From: Saturnia japonica
Lineage: Eukaryota > Arthropoda > Insecta > Lepidoptera > Saturniidae
Assembly: GCA_033032175.1 (NCBI GenBank)
Contig: CM065307.1
Location: forward strand, 4,960,001-5,024,000
DNA length: 64,000 nt
Reading direction: 5' to 3'
The notes under the pieces are model-generated. The model was not told the DNA's origin. It saw only the letters and a program-made list of their open reading frames with translations, and did no database searches. Both the position numbers and the translations under genes were made by a program. Below are positions 41,701 through 43,559 of the stretch, one piece after another. Numbering within the stretch: the stretch's first letter is position 1; each line of letters begins with the position of its first letter.

Positions 41701-41836
41701 TACAAACGGCAACGCAAGTCTTGAAATAACGTCTCCAGATATGTGTAGTTCGTCATGTCCGTTCTTATTCCATGATTGTACTATGTCTTTTCTAGTGTGT
41801 TTAAACGTAATCGTCCGATGTTGTTCATGTTGAAAT
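263..41836 (-). CDS. 5-HT2A: 5-HT2A (5-HT2-alpha) serotonin receptor gene, spliced, C-terminal end outside window
   Basis: A rhodopsin-class GPCR assembled from eight coding blocks, listed separately. Join in transcript order: 41756-41105, 38003-37901, 26706-26585, 19220-19022, 8810-8682, 8319-8113, 1479-1310, 389-263. Block lengths of 652, 103, 122, 199, 129, 207, 170 and 127 nt give matching phases throughout and 569 complete codons. All eight internal introns have GT/AG ends. Visible hallmarks are GN in TM1, LAIAD in TM2, the amine-binding Asp in TCDVLACS (residue 234), W279 in TM4, CWAPFF in TM6 and NPIIY in TM7 (545-549). [15 protein letters not shown].. and LGIRNPL fit insect 5-HT2A rather than 5-HT2B. 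By family knowledge it is a plasma-membrane serotonin receptor coupled through Gq to calcium release. Introns of 0.4 to 11 kb are full of repeats. The tail exon lies beyond base 1, so the protein is incomplete here. Confidence 0.95.
547..815 (+). repeat. SINE S1, near full length
   Basis: It starts with a tRNA-like head (ATGGCTCAATGATAGC), runs through GGTGAAAGAAAACATGGTGATG and GCTAGCTACCACCTTCAAG, and ends with GCACTTGAGAGCCAGTTTCC and a CATCGTCACTTAACATCAGGTGAG tail. The same order recurs at 41884-42130, in minus orientation at 62405-62800 and 31048-31245, and in fragments elsewhere. A diverged tRNA-derived SINE family is the best reading. Confidence 0.65.
955..1150 (-). repeat. Repeat family A copy
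   Basis: Minus-strand copy of the ~230 bp interspersed family. Diagnostic blocks seen here in reverse complement are TATCTTCGAA, AAATTAAAATTGG, AAAGAAGTTATGGCT and ATTCGAATTGAG. Apparent ORFs in it are chance frames. Confidence 0.7.
1310..1479 (-). CDS. 5-HT2A: 5-HT2A exon: end of ICL3, TM6
   Basis: A 170-nt exon, phase 2 in and phase 1 out. The acceptor is TTTGTTTCAG|GTTTTTAGC and the donor TTCCAG|GTGAGT. It encodes residues 472-527. The stretch [18 protein letters not shown] leads into TM6, with the aminergic motif FVLCWAPFF (W508). ECL3 follows with ASCPACIVP. Confidence 0.95.
1903..1923. repeat. Perfect 9-bp hairpin
   Basis: CTCCTCGTG, loop ATG, CACGAGGAG. It lies at the 5' side of a retroposon-like segment. 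It is short and may have no function. Confidence 0.5.
1960..2494 (+). repeat. Putative retroposon 3' region ending in A tract
   Basis: A segment around TCTCTCGATGG..CCGTTGTG..TACTGTGCTTAC.(.)TCAGAGA also occurs at 37430-37505. The 3' part is T-rich and ends AATAAATTATTATTATTAAAAAAAAA, as expected for a polyadenylated element end. No coding motif is visible and the class is uncertain. Confidence 0.35.
3179..3642. repeat. Fold-back element: long inverted repeat with Helitron-like ends
   Basis: The left arm (about 3183-3408) begins CTGTGCCCCATGGTTTCACCC and contains GTGTCCAAATAACATG. The right arm (about 3460-3640) is its imperfect reverse complement, ending GGGTGAAACCGTGGGGCAC then CGCTAGT. 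Both ends thus resemble the 3' end of lepidopteran Helitron-like elements, facing outward. Single-arm relatives occur at 15034-15345 and 42345-42395. Confidence 0.7.
4095..4205 (+). repeat. tRNA-derived SINE fragment (S1-like)
   Basis: A head GATTAGTGGTAGCG (A-box-like) followed by GTGGGTTTAAAACCTA (B-box-like) and GGTGAAGAGAAACATCATGATG, which matches the S1 body. It is truncated after that. Confidence 0.6.
4975..5240 (-). pseudogene. RTE-like LINE C-terminal remnant
   Basis: The minus-strand translation in shifting frames reads [22 protein letters not shown] then SSKMRDAC, close to the C-terminal end of RTE-type LINE ORFs in insects (GRP.LRYKD..K...C pattern). Several stops and shifts show it is dead. 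Confidence 0.5.
5485..5595 (-). repeat. Helitron-like 3' end fragment
   Basis: TTGTGCCTTACAGTTTTGCC followed by GCGCTATCGCC and AGCCTATCGTTGTTCTCAC resembles the left arm of the fold-back element at 3183-3300. It is degenerate. Confidence 0.35.
6525..6960. repeat. Two Helitron-like fragments in opposite orientation
   Basis: 6525-6810 reads like the reverse complement of a 3' half: TAGCTGTTGCCCGCG at its left end and TTTCATAAAAATCGGTCGAGCC inside. 6812-6960 begins AATATAATAAAGCGGAAGAG and TTTGTTTGTTTAAACATGC, the usual 5' start on the plus strand. The type is known from Lepidoptera; the split is inferred. Confidence 0.5.
7587..7866. repeat. Long inverted repeat, arms about 95-100 bp
   Basis: CTCAAACATGCATGGAAATAT at 7599 is matched by the reverse complement ATATTTCCATGCATGTTTGAG at 7838-7858. 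Further out-to-in matches are CACGCGAA.AT.AAATTTAC.GACA. The central ~120 bp is unpaired. Overlapping short frames on both strands result from the palindrome and are not genes. Confidence 0.65.
8113..8319 (-). CDS. 5-HT2A: 5-HT2A exon: third intracellular loop, part b
   Basis: A 207-nt exon, phase 2 at both ends. The acceptor is TTTTCCATTTACTAG|ATCGC and the donor GCTAAG|GTGAGT. It encodes residues 403-470, including [20 protein letters not shown] and ending [11 protein letters not shown], which joins in frame to [15 protein letters not shown] of the TM6 exon. An open frame extends 5' of the acceptor. A longer form is possible if another acceptor is used, but the one chosen restores phase 2. 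Several Ser/Thr near basic residues are plausible phosphorylation sites (inference). Confidence 0.82.
8320..8681 (-). other. Short 5-HT2A intron between the two ICL3 exons (362 bp)
   Basis: AT-rich with GT and AG ends, and no repeat recognised. It is the shortest intron in the visible gene, consistent with two neighbouring loop exons. Confidence 0.75.
8682..8810 (-). CDS. 5-HT2A: 5-HT2A exon: third intracellular loop, part a
   Basis: A 129-nt exon, phase 2 at both ends. The acceptor is ACTTTTCACAG|ACAATG and the donor ACATCCAG|GTACAA. It encodes residues 360-401, [15 protein letters not shown]...[17 protein letters not shown], rich in Arg and Ser. The phase match to the TM5 exon, clean splice sites and position between TM5 and TM6 exons support it. 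It has no membrane segment. Being symmetric it could be skipped without a frameshift. I have no memory of a conserved domain here, so the call rests on gene structure. Confidence 0.78.
9060..9560 (+). repeat. Repeat family C copy
   Basis: Shares long blocks with 49450-49745: AGCAACCGGTCCTCTTTAAT, TCATTACTGCCATTATC, AAGATGGTGGCTCC, ATAATCCACTTCA and CATAATATAGGGT. The part near 9400, CCCGCCAAAAACTCC, recurs at 57632. It is an unclassified interspersed repeat without coding motifs. Confidence 0.6.
9925..10042 (-). repeat. Poly(A) retroposon family P, minus orientation
   Basis: It begins with a T run, then AGTTCTGACTATACTGTTAG, CCTTAGGGGCCCTAAAGCCG and CTTCACCGGACTTGG. The reverse complement matches the plus copy at 23580-23747 and the short copy at 13095-13193. 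A SINE or the 3' end of a non-LTR element. Confidence 0.65.
10259..10368. repeat. Inverted-repeat element with GC-richer loop
   Basis: TTGGTGATTACCG (about 10268-10280) and CGGTAATCACCAA (about 10338-10350) are exact reverse complements. The imperfect match continues outward through tacacgtgtgta and ttacacacttgta. The loop contains CCTCGGCTCTCTTAAGACC and GGCTCGGGTCTCAATGGCG. It looks like a small MITE or fold-back. Confidence 0.6.
10870..11075 (-). repeat. Repeat family A copy
   Basis: Reverse complement of A: TATCTTCGAAGTTGAAGGTC, AATAAAATTAAAGTGGGATC, CCTTGAGGTACCCC, CCAAATCGGTTCATAAAC and TCATGGCTGAACATCC. Confidence 0.75.
11560..11830 (-). pseudogene. LINE C-terminal remnant (jockey-type)
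   Basis: The minus-strand frame reads [23 protein letters not shown], the YHGxCSEELFNLIP signature at the C-terminal end of lepidopteran jockey-like ORF2 proteins. The rest is frameshifted. Related tails lie at 19980-20350, 22590-22930, 24230-24600 and 44077-44215. Confidence 0.6.
12000..12215 (+). repeat. Repeat family A copy
   Basis: AAAAAAGGAGGAGGTTTTCA, ATTCGAATGGATGTTCAG, ATTTCATTGGCATTGG, CACCAGGGAAC and TTGAAGTTGATTTTC are all in family order. Confidence 0.75.
12601..12745 (+). repeat. LINE 3' tail fragment (family E)
   Basis: CGGCTCTTCTCGATGACAGG, then AACGTTCATAATTGCC, AGAGCCTAAATTGAATA and a TTATTATTATTA end parallel 45175-45290. It looks like the 3' UTR of a non-LTR element without coding content. 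Confidence 0.5.
13065..13440 (+). repeat. Repeat family A copy interrupted by a P insertion
   Basis: Family A blocks (AAAAAAGGAGGAGGTTCTCA at the start, ACCTCAAGGGTGGTC, TTTCATTGGCATTGGACC, ATATACCAGGG) are split by a 99-bp insertion at 13095-13193. Confidence 0.8.
13095..13193 (+). mobile_element. 5'-truncated P retroposon with 11-bp target-site duplication
   Basis: GTTCTCAATTC occurs at 13084-13094 and again at 13194-13204, exactly flanking the insert. The insert starts TATACTTTCGCGGCTGAGTG, contains GCAGCTGTAAAAGCCG, and ends TTATGGCTACAAAAAAA. The A tail and variable-length duplication indicate target-primed reverse transcription. Confidence 0.85.
13725..13917. repeat. Outward-facing Helitron-like ends
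   Basis: The left end ACTAGCTATGCCCGCGGTTCC is a reverse-oriented 3' end. The right end GGGTTTGCTAGTA is a forward 3' end. Only ~190 bp lies between, so this is a short fold-back or two abutting fragments. Confidence 0.45.
14195..14405. repeat. MITE-like element with 12-bp inverted ends
   Basis: AGTGAAACTTCT at about 14203 and AGAAGTTTCACT at about 14392 are exact inverted repeats enclosing ~190 bp, including CTCTCTGTCACTCACTTTG and ATTCTATCTCATTCTCTC. A related reverse end, AAGAAGTTTCACTG, occurs at about 33953. Confidence 0.5.
15034..15345 (-). repeat. Helitron-like 3' fragment
   Basis: It begins CTAGCTGTGCCCCGCAGTTTC and contains TTTTAATTTTCCATTATCTC and CGTCCAAATAACATGC, matching the arms of the element at 3179-3642. 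Confidence 0.55.
15400..16140. other. GC-rich island of unknown origin, probable transposon fragment
   Basis: Base composition differs sharply from the AT-rich flanks (for example CATCCGCCGCCTCGGCAGGT). Minus-strand frames of 69-76 codons exist, one including [18 protein letters not shown], but none gives a domain I recognise. It ends near 16130. It could be a decayed LINE or retrovirus-like ORF1. Confidence 0.35.
16260..16320 (+). repeat. S1 SINE fragment
   Basis: AGAAGCTGCACTTGAGAGAC matches the 3' half of S1 and is followed by ATGTCATCATACAG. Confidence 0.4.
16690..16815 (-). repeat. Repeat family A fragment
   Basis: TATCTTCGAAGTTGAAGATG and ACATTCGAATTGAGTAA occur in reverse family order with the middle shortened. 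Confidence 0.55.
17125..17275 (+). repeat. S1 SINE, 3' half
   Basis: AGAGCATTTTCTAATG, CTACCACCTTAAAGTTGAAA and CTGCATTTGAGAATCAGTC follow the S1 order. The tRNA-like head is missing. Confidence 0.6.
17345..17625 (+). repeat. tRNA-derived SINE S2, with intact B box
   Basis: The head CCTCGTTAGCCTAGTG..GCGCGACTG is followed by GGTCCTGGGTTCGAATCCCA, an excellent RNA polymerase III B box. The body contains TTAATGGCAATAGGCTCGCC and GGCGAACTGTGGGTGTACAT. 34060-34240 is a 5'-truncated copy. The head is tRNA-like but lacks a full cloverleaf I could draw, so it is not called a tRNA gene. Confidence 0.75.
18318..18885 (+). repeat. Two family A copies in tandem, the second interrupted
   Basis: The first copy (18318-18440) starts AACCAACTCCAACAAAAAGG. 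The second starts near 18448 (AAAGGAGGTTACTCAATTCG), breaks off at TCTCATTTTATTTATATA (~18580), and resumes at GGAACTTCGAAGATATAC (~18828), leaving about 250 bp of foreign AT-rich DNA. Confidence 0.7.
19022..19220 (-). CDS. 5-HT2A: 5-HT2A exon: ECL2, TM5, start of ICL3
   Basis: A 199-nt exon, phase 1 in and phase 2 out. The acceptor is TTGTTACCAG|GTTTAATG and the donor GAGAAG|GTAACT. It encodes residues 294-358, beginning [19 protein letters not shown]307 is the probable partner of C227. TM5 (about 312-340) has the FYIP proline motif. It is followed by the basic start of the third loop, [12 protein letters not shown]. Confidence 0.95.
19845..19925 (+). repeat. S1 SINE 3' fragment
   Basis: CATCTGTTCTTGAGAATCAG and GGGCTTAGCG match the S1 tail order. 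Confidence 0.4.
19980..20360 (+). pseudogene. LINE C-terminal remnant (jockey-type)
   Basis: The plus-strand frames give [20 protein letters not shown], then after a shift [14 protein letters not shown]: the FYRxYxGExSxELFNLIP and LWNxLPxxVFP motifs of lepidopteran jockey-like ORF2 C-termini. Frames are broken several times. Confidence 0.65.
20440..20990 (-). repeat. Helitron-like element(s), minus orientation
   Basis: ACTAGTGGTGACCCGCGACTC and GTCCCGCGGTTTCGCTCGCG are reverse 3' ends. Downstream are CACCTTAGAGGTCGAATTTCC and CATAAAAATCGGTTGAGCC. 59240-59330 shares TTTTCACCAACTTAGGGG and TTCCTTAGTGCTCAC. Confidence 0.5.
21495..21600 (-). repeat. S1 SINE fragment
   Basis: AATGGTTTCATCACGATG and TTTTCCTTCACC are the reverse complement of the S1 head and body junction. 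Confidence 0.5.
22020..22275 (+). other. GC-rich open segment, unassigned
   Basis: A 79-codon frame (22034-22273) starts [19 protein letters not shown]. Composition is richer in GC than the flanks and it lies directly before a LINE fragment, so transposon origin is likely. No domain is recognised. Confidence 0.25.
22335..22560 (+). pseudogene. LINE reverse transcriptase remnant
   Basis: After the frame slips, CCCAAGTTCGATCCTGGCTC..TTCAATGACCTACCTCGACTC corresponds to the RT block xPQxSxLAPxLFNLxxNDLPR, followed by a YDDT-like segment (GGTTATGACGATACAG) and THDQFEVF-like residues. Multiply frameshifted. Confidence 0.55.
22590..23430. repeat. Composite block, copy 1: LINE tail + spacer + Helitron B
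   Basis: A minus-oriented LINE tail (22590-22930; ATTCACCGGATACAGATGAT, CGTCAGTAAACCGA) is followed by a spacer with TTGATTTTTAACATTTT. Then comes a plus family B segment (23135-23430; GAAGGGACTTTCACT, GGGAGTAAC, TTGTCTTTAAAATAG). The same order and spacing recur at 24230-25250. Confidence 0.6.
23440..23747 (+). mobile_element. P retroposon, longest copy, with 50-nt poly(A)
   Basis: A GC-rich body (CGACGACCGCCCGAGCCGAG) runs into TTTCGCGGCTGAGTG, GTGAAGCTGTAAAAGCCGC and GGGCCCCTAAGGCTAACAG, then an uninterrupted A run at 23698-23747. An unbroken run of this length suggests a recent insertion. The left edge is not certain. Apparent poly-Phe frames on the other strand are artefacts of the tail. 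Confidence 0.75.
23748..24000 (+). other. GC-rich segment abutting the P poly(A)
   Basis: GAGAGCGCGGAACGAGCGAC through GTGAGCGATGCGTCCGCGTG, then AT-rich. It resembles a 5' leader of a mobile element, but no coding motif is visible. Confidence 0.3.
24041..24062. repeat. (TAGC)n microsatellite
   Basis: About five repeats of CTAG/TAGC. Confidence 0.8.
24230..24640 (-). pseudogene. LINE C-terminal remnant, composite copy 2
   Basis: The minus strand reads [22 protein letters not shown], the jockey-type C-terminal signature, between 24580 and 24480. The rest matches 22590-22930 in order and spacing. Confidence 0.65.
24742..25251 (+). mobile_element. Helitron-like element, family B
   Basis: The 5' side reads TCATCTATACAATTAATAAA. 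Inside are GTTTGTCTGTCTGTTTG, CGAAACGGTTGGACCGC, GGGACTTTCACTGATGATC and GCGGGCATTCTGTAGTCCAC. The 3' end is GCCACGGACACAGCTAG followed by T. It has no terminal inverted repeats or coding capacity. A TC start and CTAG/T end fit a non-autonomous Helitron. Confidence 0.7.
26585..26706 (-). CDS. 5-HT2A: 5-HT2A exon: ICL2 and TM4
   Basis: A 122-nt exon, phase 2 in and phase 1 out. The acceptor is TTTTTTACAG|GTTTCTAGG and the donor GTTTTAG|GTAAGA. With the split arginine it reads [18 protein letters not shown], the second intracellular loop, then [24 protein letters not shown]4 with W279. The canonical DRY at the cytosolic end of TM3 is here Gly-Arg-Phe across the exon junction. As I recall, insect 5-HT2A receptors have GRY at this place, so Gly for Asp looks like a family trait rather than damage. 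Confidence 0.95.
26795..27366 (+). pseudogene. LINE reverse-transcriptase C-terminal end
   Basis: Plus-strand frames read [67 protein letters not shown] and finally [14 protein letters not shown] at 27366. This order (YGxxLWG, LPSQYIFxxLxYV, FYNKxP, FK) is typical of non-LTR RT C-terminal regions in Lepidoptera. Frames shift at least twice. It is truncated just upstream of the ICL2/TM4 exon. Confidence 0.75.
27765..27995 (-). repeat. Family A, two reverse fragments in tandem
   Basis: TCCCTTTCCAACGAAAAAAC..CAATCGAATTGAGAACCTC, then a second GGTTCATAAATAAAACTGTT..TTCGAATTAAGTAACC. Each ends in TTTTTTGAAGT, the reversed start of A. Confidence 0.65.
28735..29260 (-). mobile_element. Helitron family B, minus orientation
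   Basis: Left to right: CCGCGACTACTATCACGTGG, CTAAACTTTTGTAGG, CACATTAATTTGATATATG, GAACAAACAGACAAAAATAT and CAGACATTATTTGTATAGA, the reverse of family B. The left 3' end is degenerate. Confidence 0.65.
29261..29480 (+). repeat. Repeat family A copy next to Helitron B
   Basis: ATCGACTTCAACAATGGATG, CAGCCACAACTTTTG, GTACCTCAAGGGTGGTCCC and TTCAACTTCGAAGATACAC. The short link TTGTTTAATTGTTTTAAA before it also precedes the A copy at 40005. Confidence 0.75.
30960..31515 (+). mobile_element. Helitron family B with an S1 SINE inside
   Basis: Family B blocks AATAAACCATAAGAAACAC (before) and AGACCTATAAAAAAAGTC, AATAAGCATTTTTATC, CGGCATTCTGTACTCCACGC and TTGGCACAGCTAGT (after) flank a minus-oriented S1 at 31048-31245. 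No clean target duplication was found. Confidence 0.6.
31048..31245 (-). repeat. S1 SINE inserted in Helitron B
   Basis: Reverse order of S1: GTAGCTAGCCAGGCGG, CAATGCTATGGTTTCATC, TGTTTTCCTTCACC, CGACGCGGAGTCCGTACA and ACTGAGCCACCATTGCTT. The last is the tRNA-like head in reverse. Confidence 0.65.
32235..32405 (+). repeat. Helitron-like 3' end
   Basis: TGTCAATAGAAAATAGTC and GGTCGAATTTCGATCATTGG end in GGCGACCGCTAGT. 60770-60850 is a reverse copy. Confidence 0.5.
32892..33147 (+). repeat. Repeat family A copy, full length
   Basis: From TTTTTTAACCGACTTCTACA through GTGGTCCCATTTTAATTTC to TTGTTAAAAATTGTCTTG. The ends AACCGACTTC and GAAGATG..TTTTT suggest decayed inverted termini. Confidence 0.75.
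33950..33985 (-). repeat. MITE end related to the 14.2-kb element
   Basis: AAGAAGTTTCACTGTTATCGC is the reverse of GCGGTAACAGTGAAACTTCT at about 14195. The far end was not located. Confidence 0.4.
34060..34240 (+). repeat. SINE S2, 5'-truncated
   Basis: TATTGGGTTTTTCTATAAAA, TTAATGGCAATAGGCTCGC, CTCGGCGAACTGTGAGTGTA and CGGGGATACAAGCGTGATGG match S2 without its tRNA-like head. Confidence 0.7.
34245..34640 (-). mobile_element. Helitron family B, minus orientation
   Basis: GGGTGATACTTAGAAGATAG, ACATTAATTTGATATAAC, CAACCATTTCGGAAATTACT, GAACAAACAGACAGACAGAC and AACACTTCAATTTTAATAA, the reverse of the family B start. Confidence 0.65.
34650..34740 (-). repeat. S1 SINE tail fragment
   Basis: ATGGCCGTAATCTCACCTGG and GTTAAGTAACG are the reverse of the S1 3' tail. 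Confidence 0.45.
35225..35352 (-). repeat. S3 tRNA-like SINE copy
   Basis: On the minus strand GGCCTAGCGATGTAACGACC (A-box-like) and GGTCGATAGTTCGAGTATCG (B-box-like) are 50-60 nt apart. A diverged second copy lies at 40-150. Confidence 0.5.
35620..35885 (+). pseudogene. Probable LINE C-terminal fragment
   Basis: A 79-codon frame ends [19 protein letters not shown], resembling the DxFKxxLxxxLL end of non-LTR ORF2 proteins. The N-terminal half is unlike anything I recognise. Confidence 0.35.
36205..36410 (-). pseudogene. LINE C-terminal fragment
   Basis: The minus frame reads [20 protein letters not shown] then [20 protein letters not shown]. This matches the YxxIxxYNKLPxxIK..FKxxLKxxLxxxxFYSxxEF pattern at the end of insect non-LTR ORF2 proteins. 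Confidence 0.55.
37200..37520. repeat. GC-richer segment sharing a block with 1960-2060
   Basis: The block GTCGATTGATTTCGATCTCT..GTACTGTGCTTACCGTCAGAG corresponds to GTCGATGAATTGGAATCTCT..ATACTGTGCTTACAATCAGAG at about 1984-2050. The left part (CACCCGGCCGAATAACG) is unassigned. Confidence 0.4.
37901..38003 (-). CDS. 5-HT2A: 5-HT2A exon: ECL1 and TM3
   Basis: A 103-nt exon, phase 1 in and phase 2 out. The acceptor is TTTTTTTAG|GATATTGG and the donor GGAAG|GTATTT. It encodes the second part of Gly218 to Gly251, starting [15 protein letters not shown]227 is the TM3 cysteine that normally bonds to ECL2. D234 in TCDVLACS is the residue that binds the amine of serotonin. The segment ends MHMCFISIG. 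It was found by motif because no ORF of useful size covers it. Confidence 0.95.
39535..40225. repeat. Composite: A fragment, reverse Helitron B, A copy
   Basis: 39535-39630 is a truncated plus A (ACTTCAAAAAAGGAGGGGGT). 39636-39985 is reverse B (CACATTAATTTGATATATTT, CAGACATTATTTGTATAGA). 40005-40225 is plus A (GTTTCTCAATTC, CATAACTTTTGTTTATGAAC). The B-to-A link matches that at 29240-29280. Confidence 0.7.
40700..40862 (+). repeat. Repeat family A, 3' half
   Basis: TTATTCTTTTTTTGTTAGAT, ACTTCAAGGGTAGTTCC, TTCAACTACGAAGATATAC and TTGAAGTTGGTTTTC. Confidence 0.65.
41105..41756 (-). CDS. 5-HT2A: 5-HT2A coding exon: start codon, extracellular N-terminus, TM1, TM2
   Basis: Encodes residues 1-217 plus one base of Gly218. 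The start at 41756 is chosen because the same frame has a TAG (41783-41781) nine codons upstream and no ATG between. Residues 1-155 are extracellular. They lack an obvious signal peptide and hold ten cysteines (16, 24, 33, 43, 57, 60, 74, 103, 109, 137) and N-glycosylation sequons at N3, N51, N62, N70, N115 and N143. TM1 spans about 157-181 with G171-N172. The first intracellular loop is [11 protein letters not shown]2 spans about 192-214 with D200. The donor reads TTCTTAG|GTGAGT, phase 1. An open frame reads on into the intron past the donor, but those residues are unlike the family, whereas the splice restores GYWPLG. Confidence 0.95.
41757..41836 (-). other. 5-HT2A: 5' UTR part of the 5-HT2A start exon, with 3' splice site
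   Basis: On the minus strand a T-rich tract ends in TTTGTTTTCAG at 41837, followed by ATTTCAACATG. This is a good 3' splice site, so the start codon is not in the first exon and at least one noncoding exon lies to the right. Transcription through this segment is inferred. Confidence 0.7.
41781..41828 (-). other. Upstream ORF (15 codons) in the 5-HT2A 5' UTR
   Basis: An ATG at 41828 follows the inferred splice site by 8 nt and reads 15 codons ([15 protein letters not shown]) to TAG at 41783-41781. It lies in the main frame, 24 nt before the receptor start codon. A short uORF here could lower or condition translation. Its presence is directly visible; any regulatory role is inference. Confidence 0.6.
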
Positions 41837-41883
41837 CTGAAAACAAAGCATATTTTTAATAATTAATTTAAAAACTAAACAAT

Positions 41884-42130
41884 GATGGCTCAGTAGTAGT
41901 GTGTACGGACACCGCGTTGATCGACATGAGTTCGAAACTGTACACTGAGTCAAAGCTTTCGGTGAAATTCGAAGTTAAAAATCTGTCGCCAAGCACTAGG
42001 TCTTCATATGCACTTGAGAGCCAGATCCTTCCACTAGGATTAGCGTGTTGTAATTGTGATAACCTTGAGGCACATCGTCACTTAATGTCAGGTGAGATTG
42101 TGACCATAACGATAAACTTATTAAACAATA
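41884..42130 (+). repeat. SINE S1, near full length
   Basis: A GATGGCTCAGTAGTAGTGTG head, GACACCGCGTTGATCGAC, GAAAATCTGTCGCC-like body and GCACTTGAGAGCCAG, ending TTAATGTCAGGTGAGATTGT. It begins only about 50 bp upstream of the 5-HT2A 5' UTR splice site. Confidence 0.7.
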
Positions 42131-42344
42131 ACATAACGTTTTCAGAAACTATCCCTTAGTAAGTACCTACATCCATATAGCGGGAGAAGAAAAAACACGA
42201 ATAAATAAAGGTTATATGCTATGGCACTAAGGAATGGAAAAGTAACCATAAATATCAAGCAATCGGATTAACTGTAAGTAAGTATGTACTAAATGTGATA
42301 CCAACGACAGACTCGAAACGGTTGCGTATGCGTCGACTCGGAGG

Positions 42345-42395
42345 ACAGTCGGTCAAATAAATTTAATTCGGATGAAACCGTGGGCACAGCTAACA
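42345..42395 (+). repeat. Helitron-like 3' end
   Basis: GATGAAACCGTGGGCACAGC followed by TAAC, resembling the CTAGT-type ends with one change. Confidence 0.4.
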
Positions 42396-43559
42396 TAATA
42401 TAAAATTTCTTTCAAACTTTTTACACTGAACGAAACTTTTGATCTTATTTGAAAACAATAAAAAAAATATATTACTGTAACTCTTAGTAGGAACTCTAGT
42501 CGCTCATAATTTTTAGCTGACCTATAAAAAATATTATGAATATTTAAAAGAATAACATAATGTTTATTCATACAACAAGTTGGTCTAAATTTTAGGCTAC
42601 ACCAAGCCAAAACCAAATGAATATTCAAATCTGTATGAAAAATAATTGCCTCTTCTTTTTGAATAAAAATTAGGTAATTAAAACGTAGACTGATTGTATA
42701 ATCTGATTTAACCCTTAAATGCATAGAGACTACATAAAAAAGTTTTTATAAATTTTTTTCCAGGCTGTTAACCTATACCACTGAACACTTTTCACAATTA
42801 ATTTTACTTTTTTAATGGAAAAAAAGAACGCAAATAAGGGTTTATTAACATGTCAAATATTAAAATTACATTGTTACAGTTTCAGAATGGATTATCTTTT
42901 TTTGTTGTGTGCTCCACTTCCCTCTGTTTTAAATGCTACGTATGTATAGTACAATAATAAAATCATGACTAAAACTTATATGAAAACAACACATTTTTTT
43001 TTTTTTTCAAATTAAAATAAAGAATTGCATGGCCGCTGTCATACTAGCTCCTCTCAGTTCGTGAAGTGGGCACTTCCTACGCAGCAGACGTACTGTACTA
43101 GACGTTCTAATAAAAATTATAAAAATGTTTTTCTATTTTAAACTCTTTACAGTTAATAAATATTGATACACATTGAATCATGTGATATAGAAAAGTGTGT
43201 ATGTGTTCAGAAAATATCTATAACAAGGCTTGTTTCAATCATAACGAAAGTCAAATAGAGAGCCACATTCAATTTAAATGTAAATTTTTCAAACTCAATT
43301 TCAAATTGTCTATTATTCTTTCAAGTCGAAGGAATATAATATAAAAAACAAAATTATAATACTAATTTTAAGAGAATTTGTATAAAATGTATAGACAACG
43401 AATTACAGCCCTGAATTTCAATTTTCTCTGATTTAATTTTATTTAAAGGTTATTAATGTAAATTTTAATCTACATGCTAATAAATCTGTTTTTTTTTTTT
43501 TGCCAAATATAATAAATACATATCACAAAAGCCACTCATCACTAATATCACCAACCTCG

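Noticed and set aside
42353..42724. 123-codon minus-strand ORF
   Set aside because: Low-complexity, Phe/Ile/Tyr-rich translation of AT-rich DNA, no motif, and it starts in a Helitron end.
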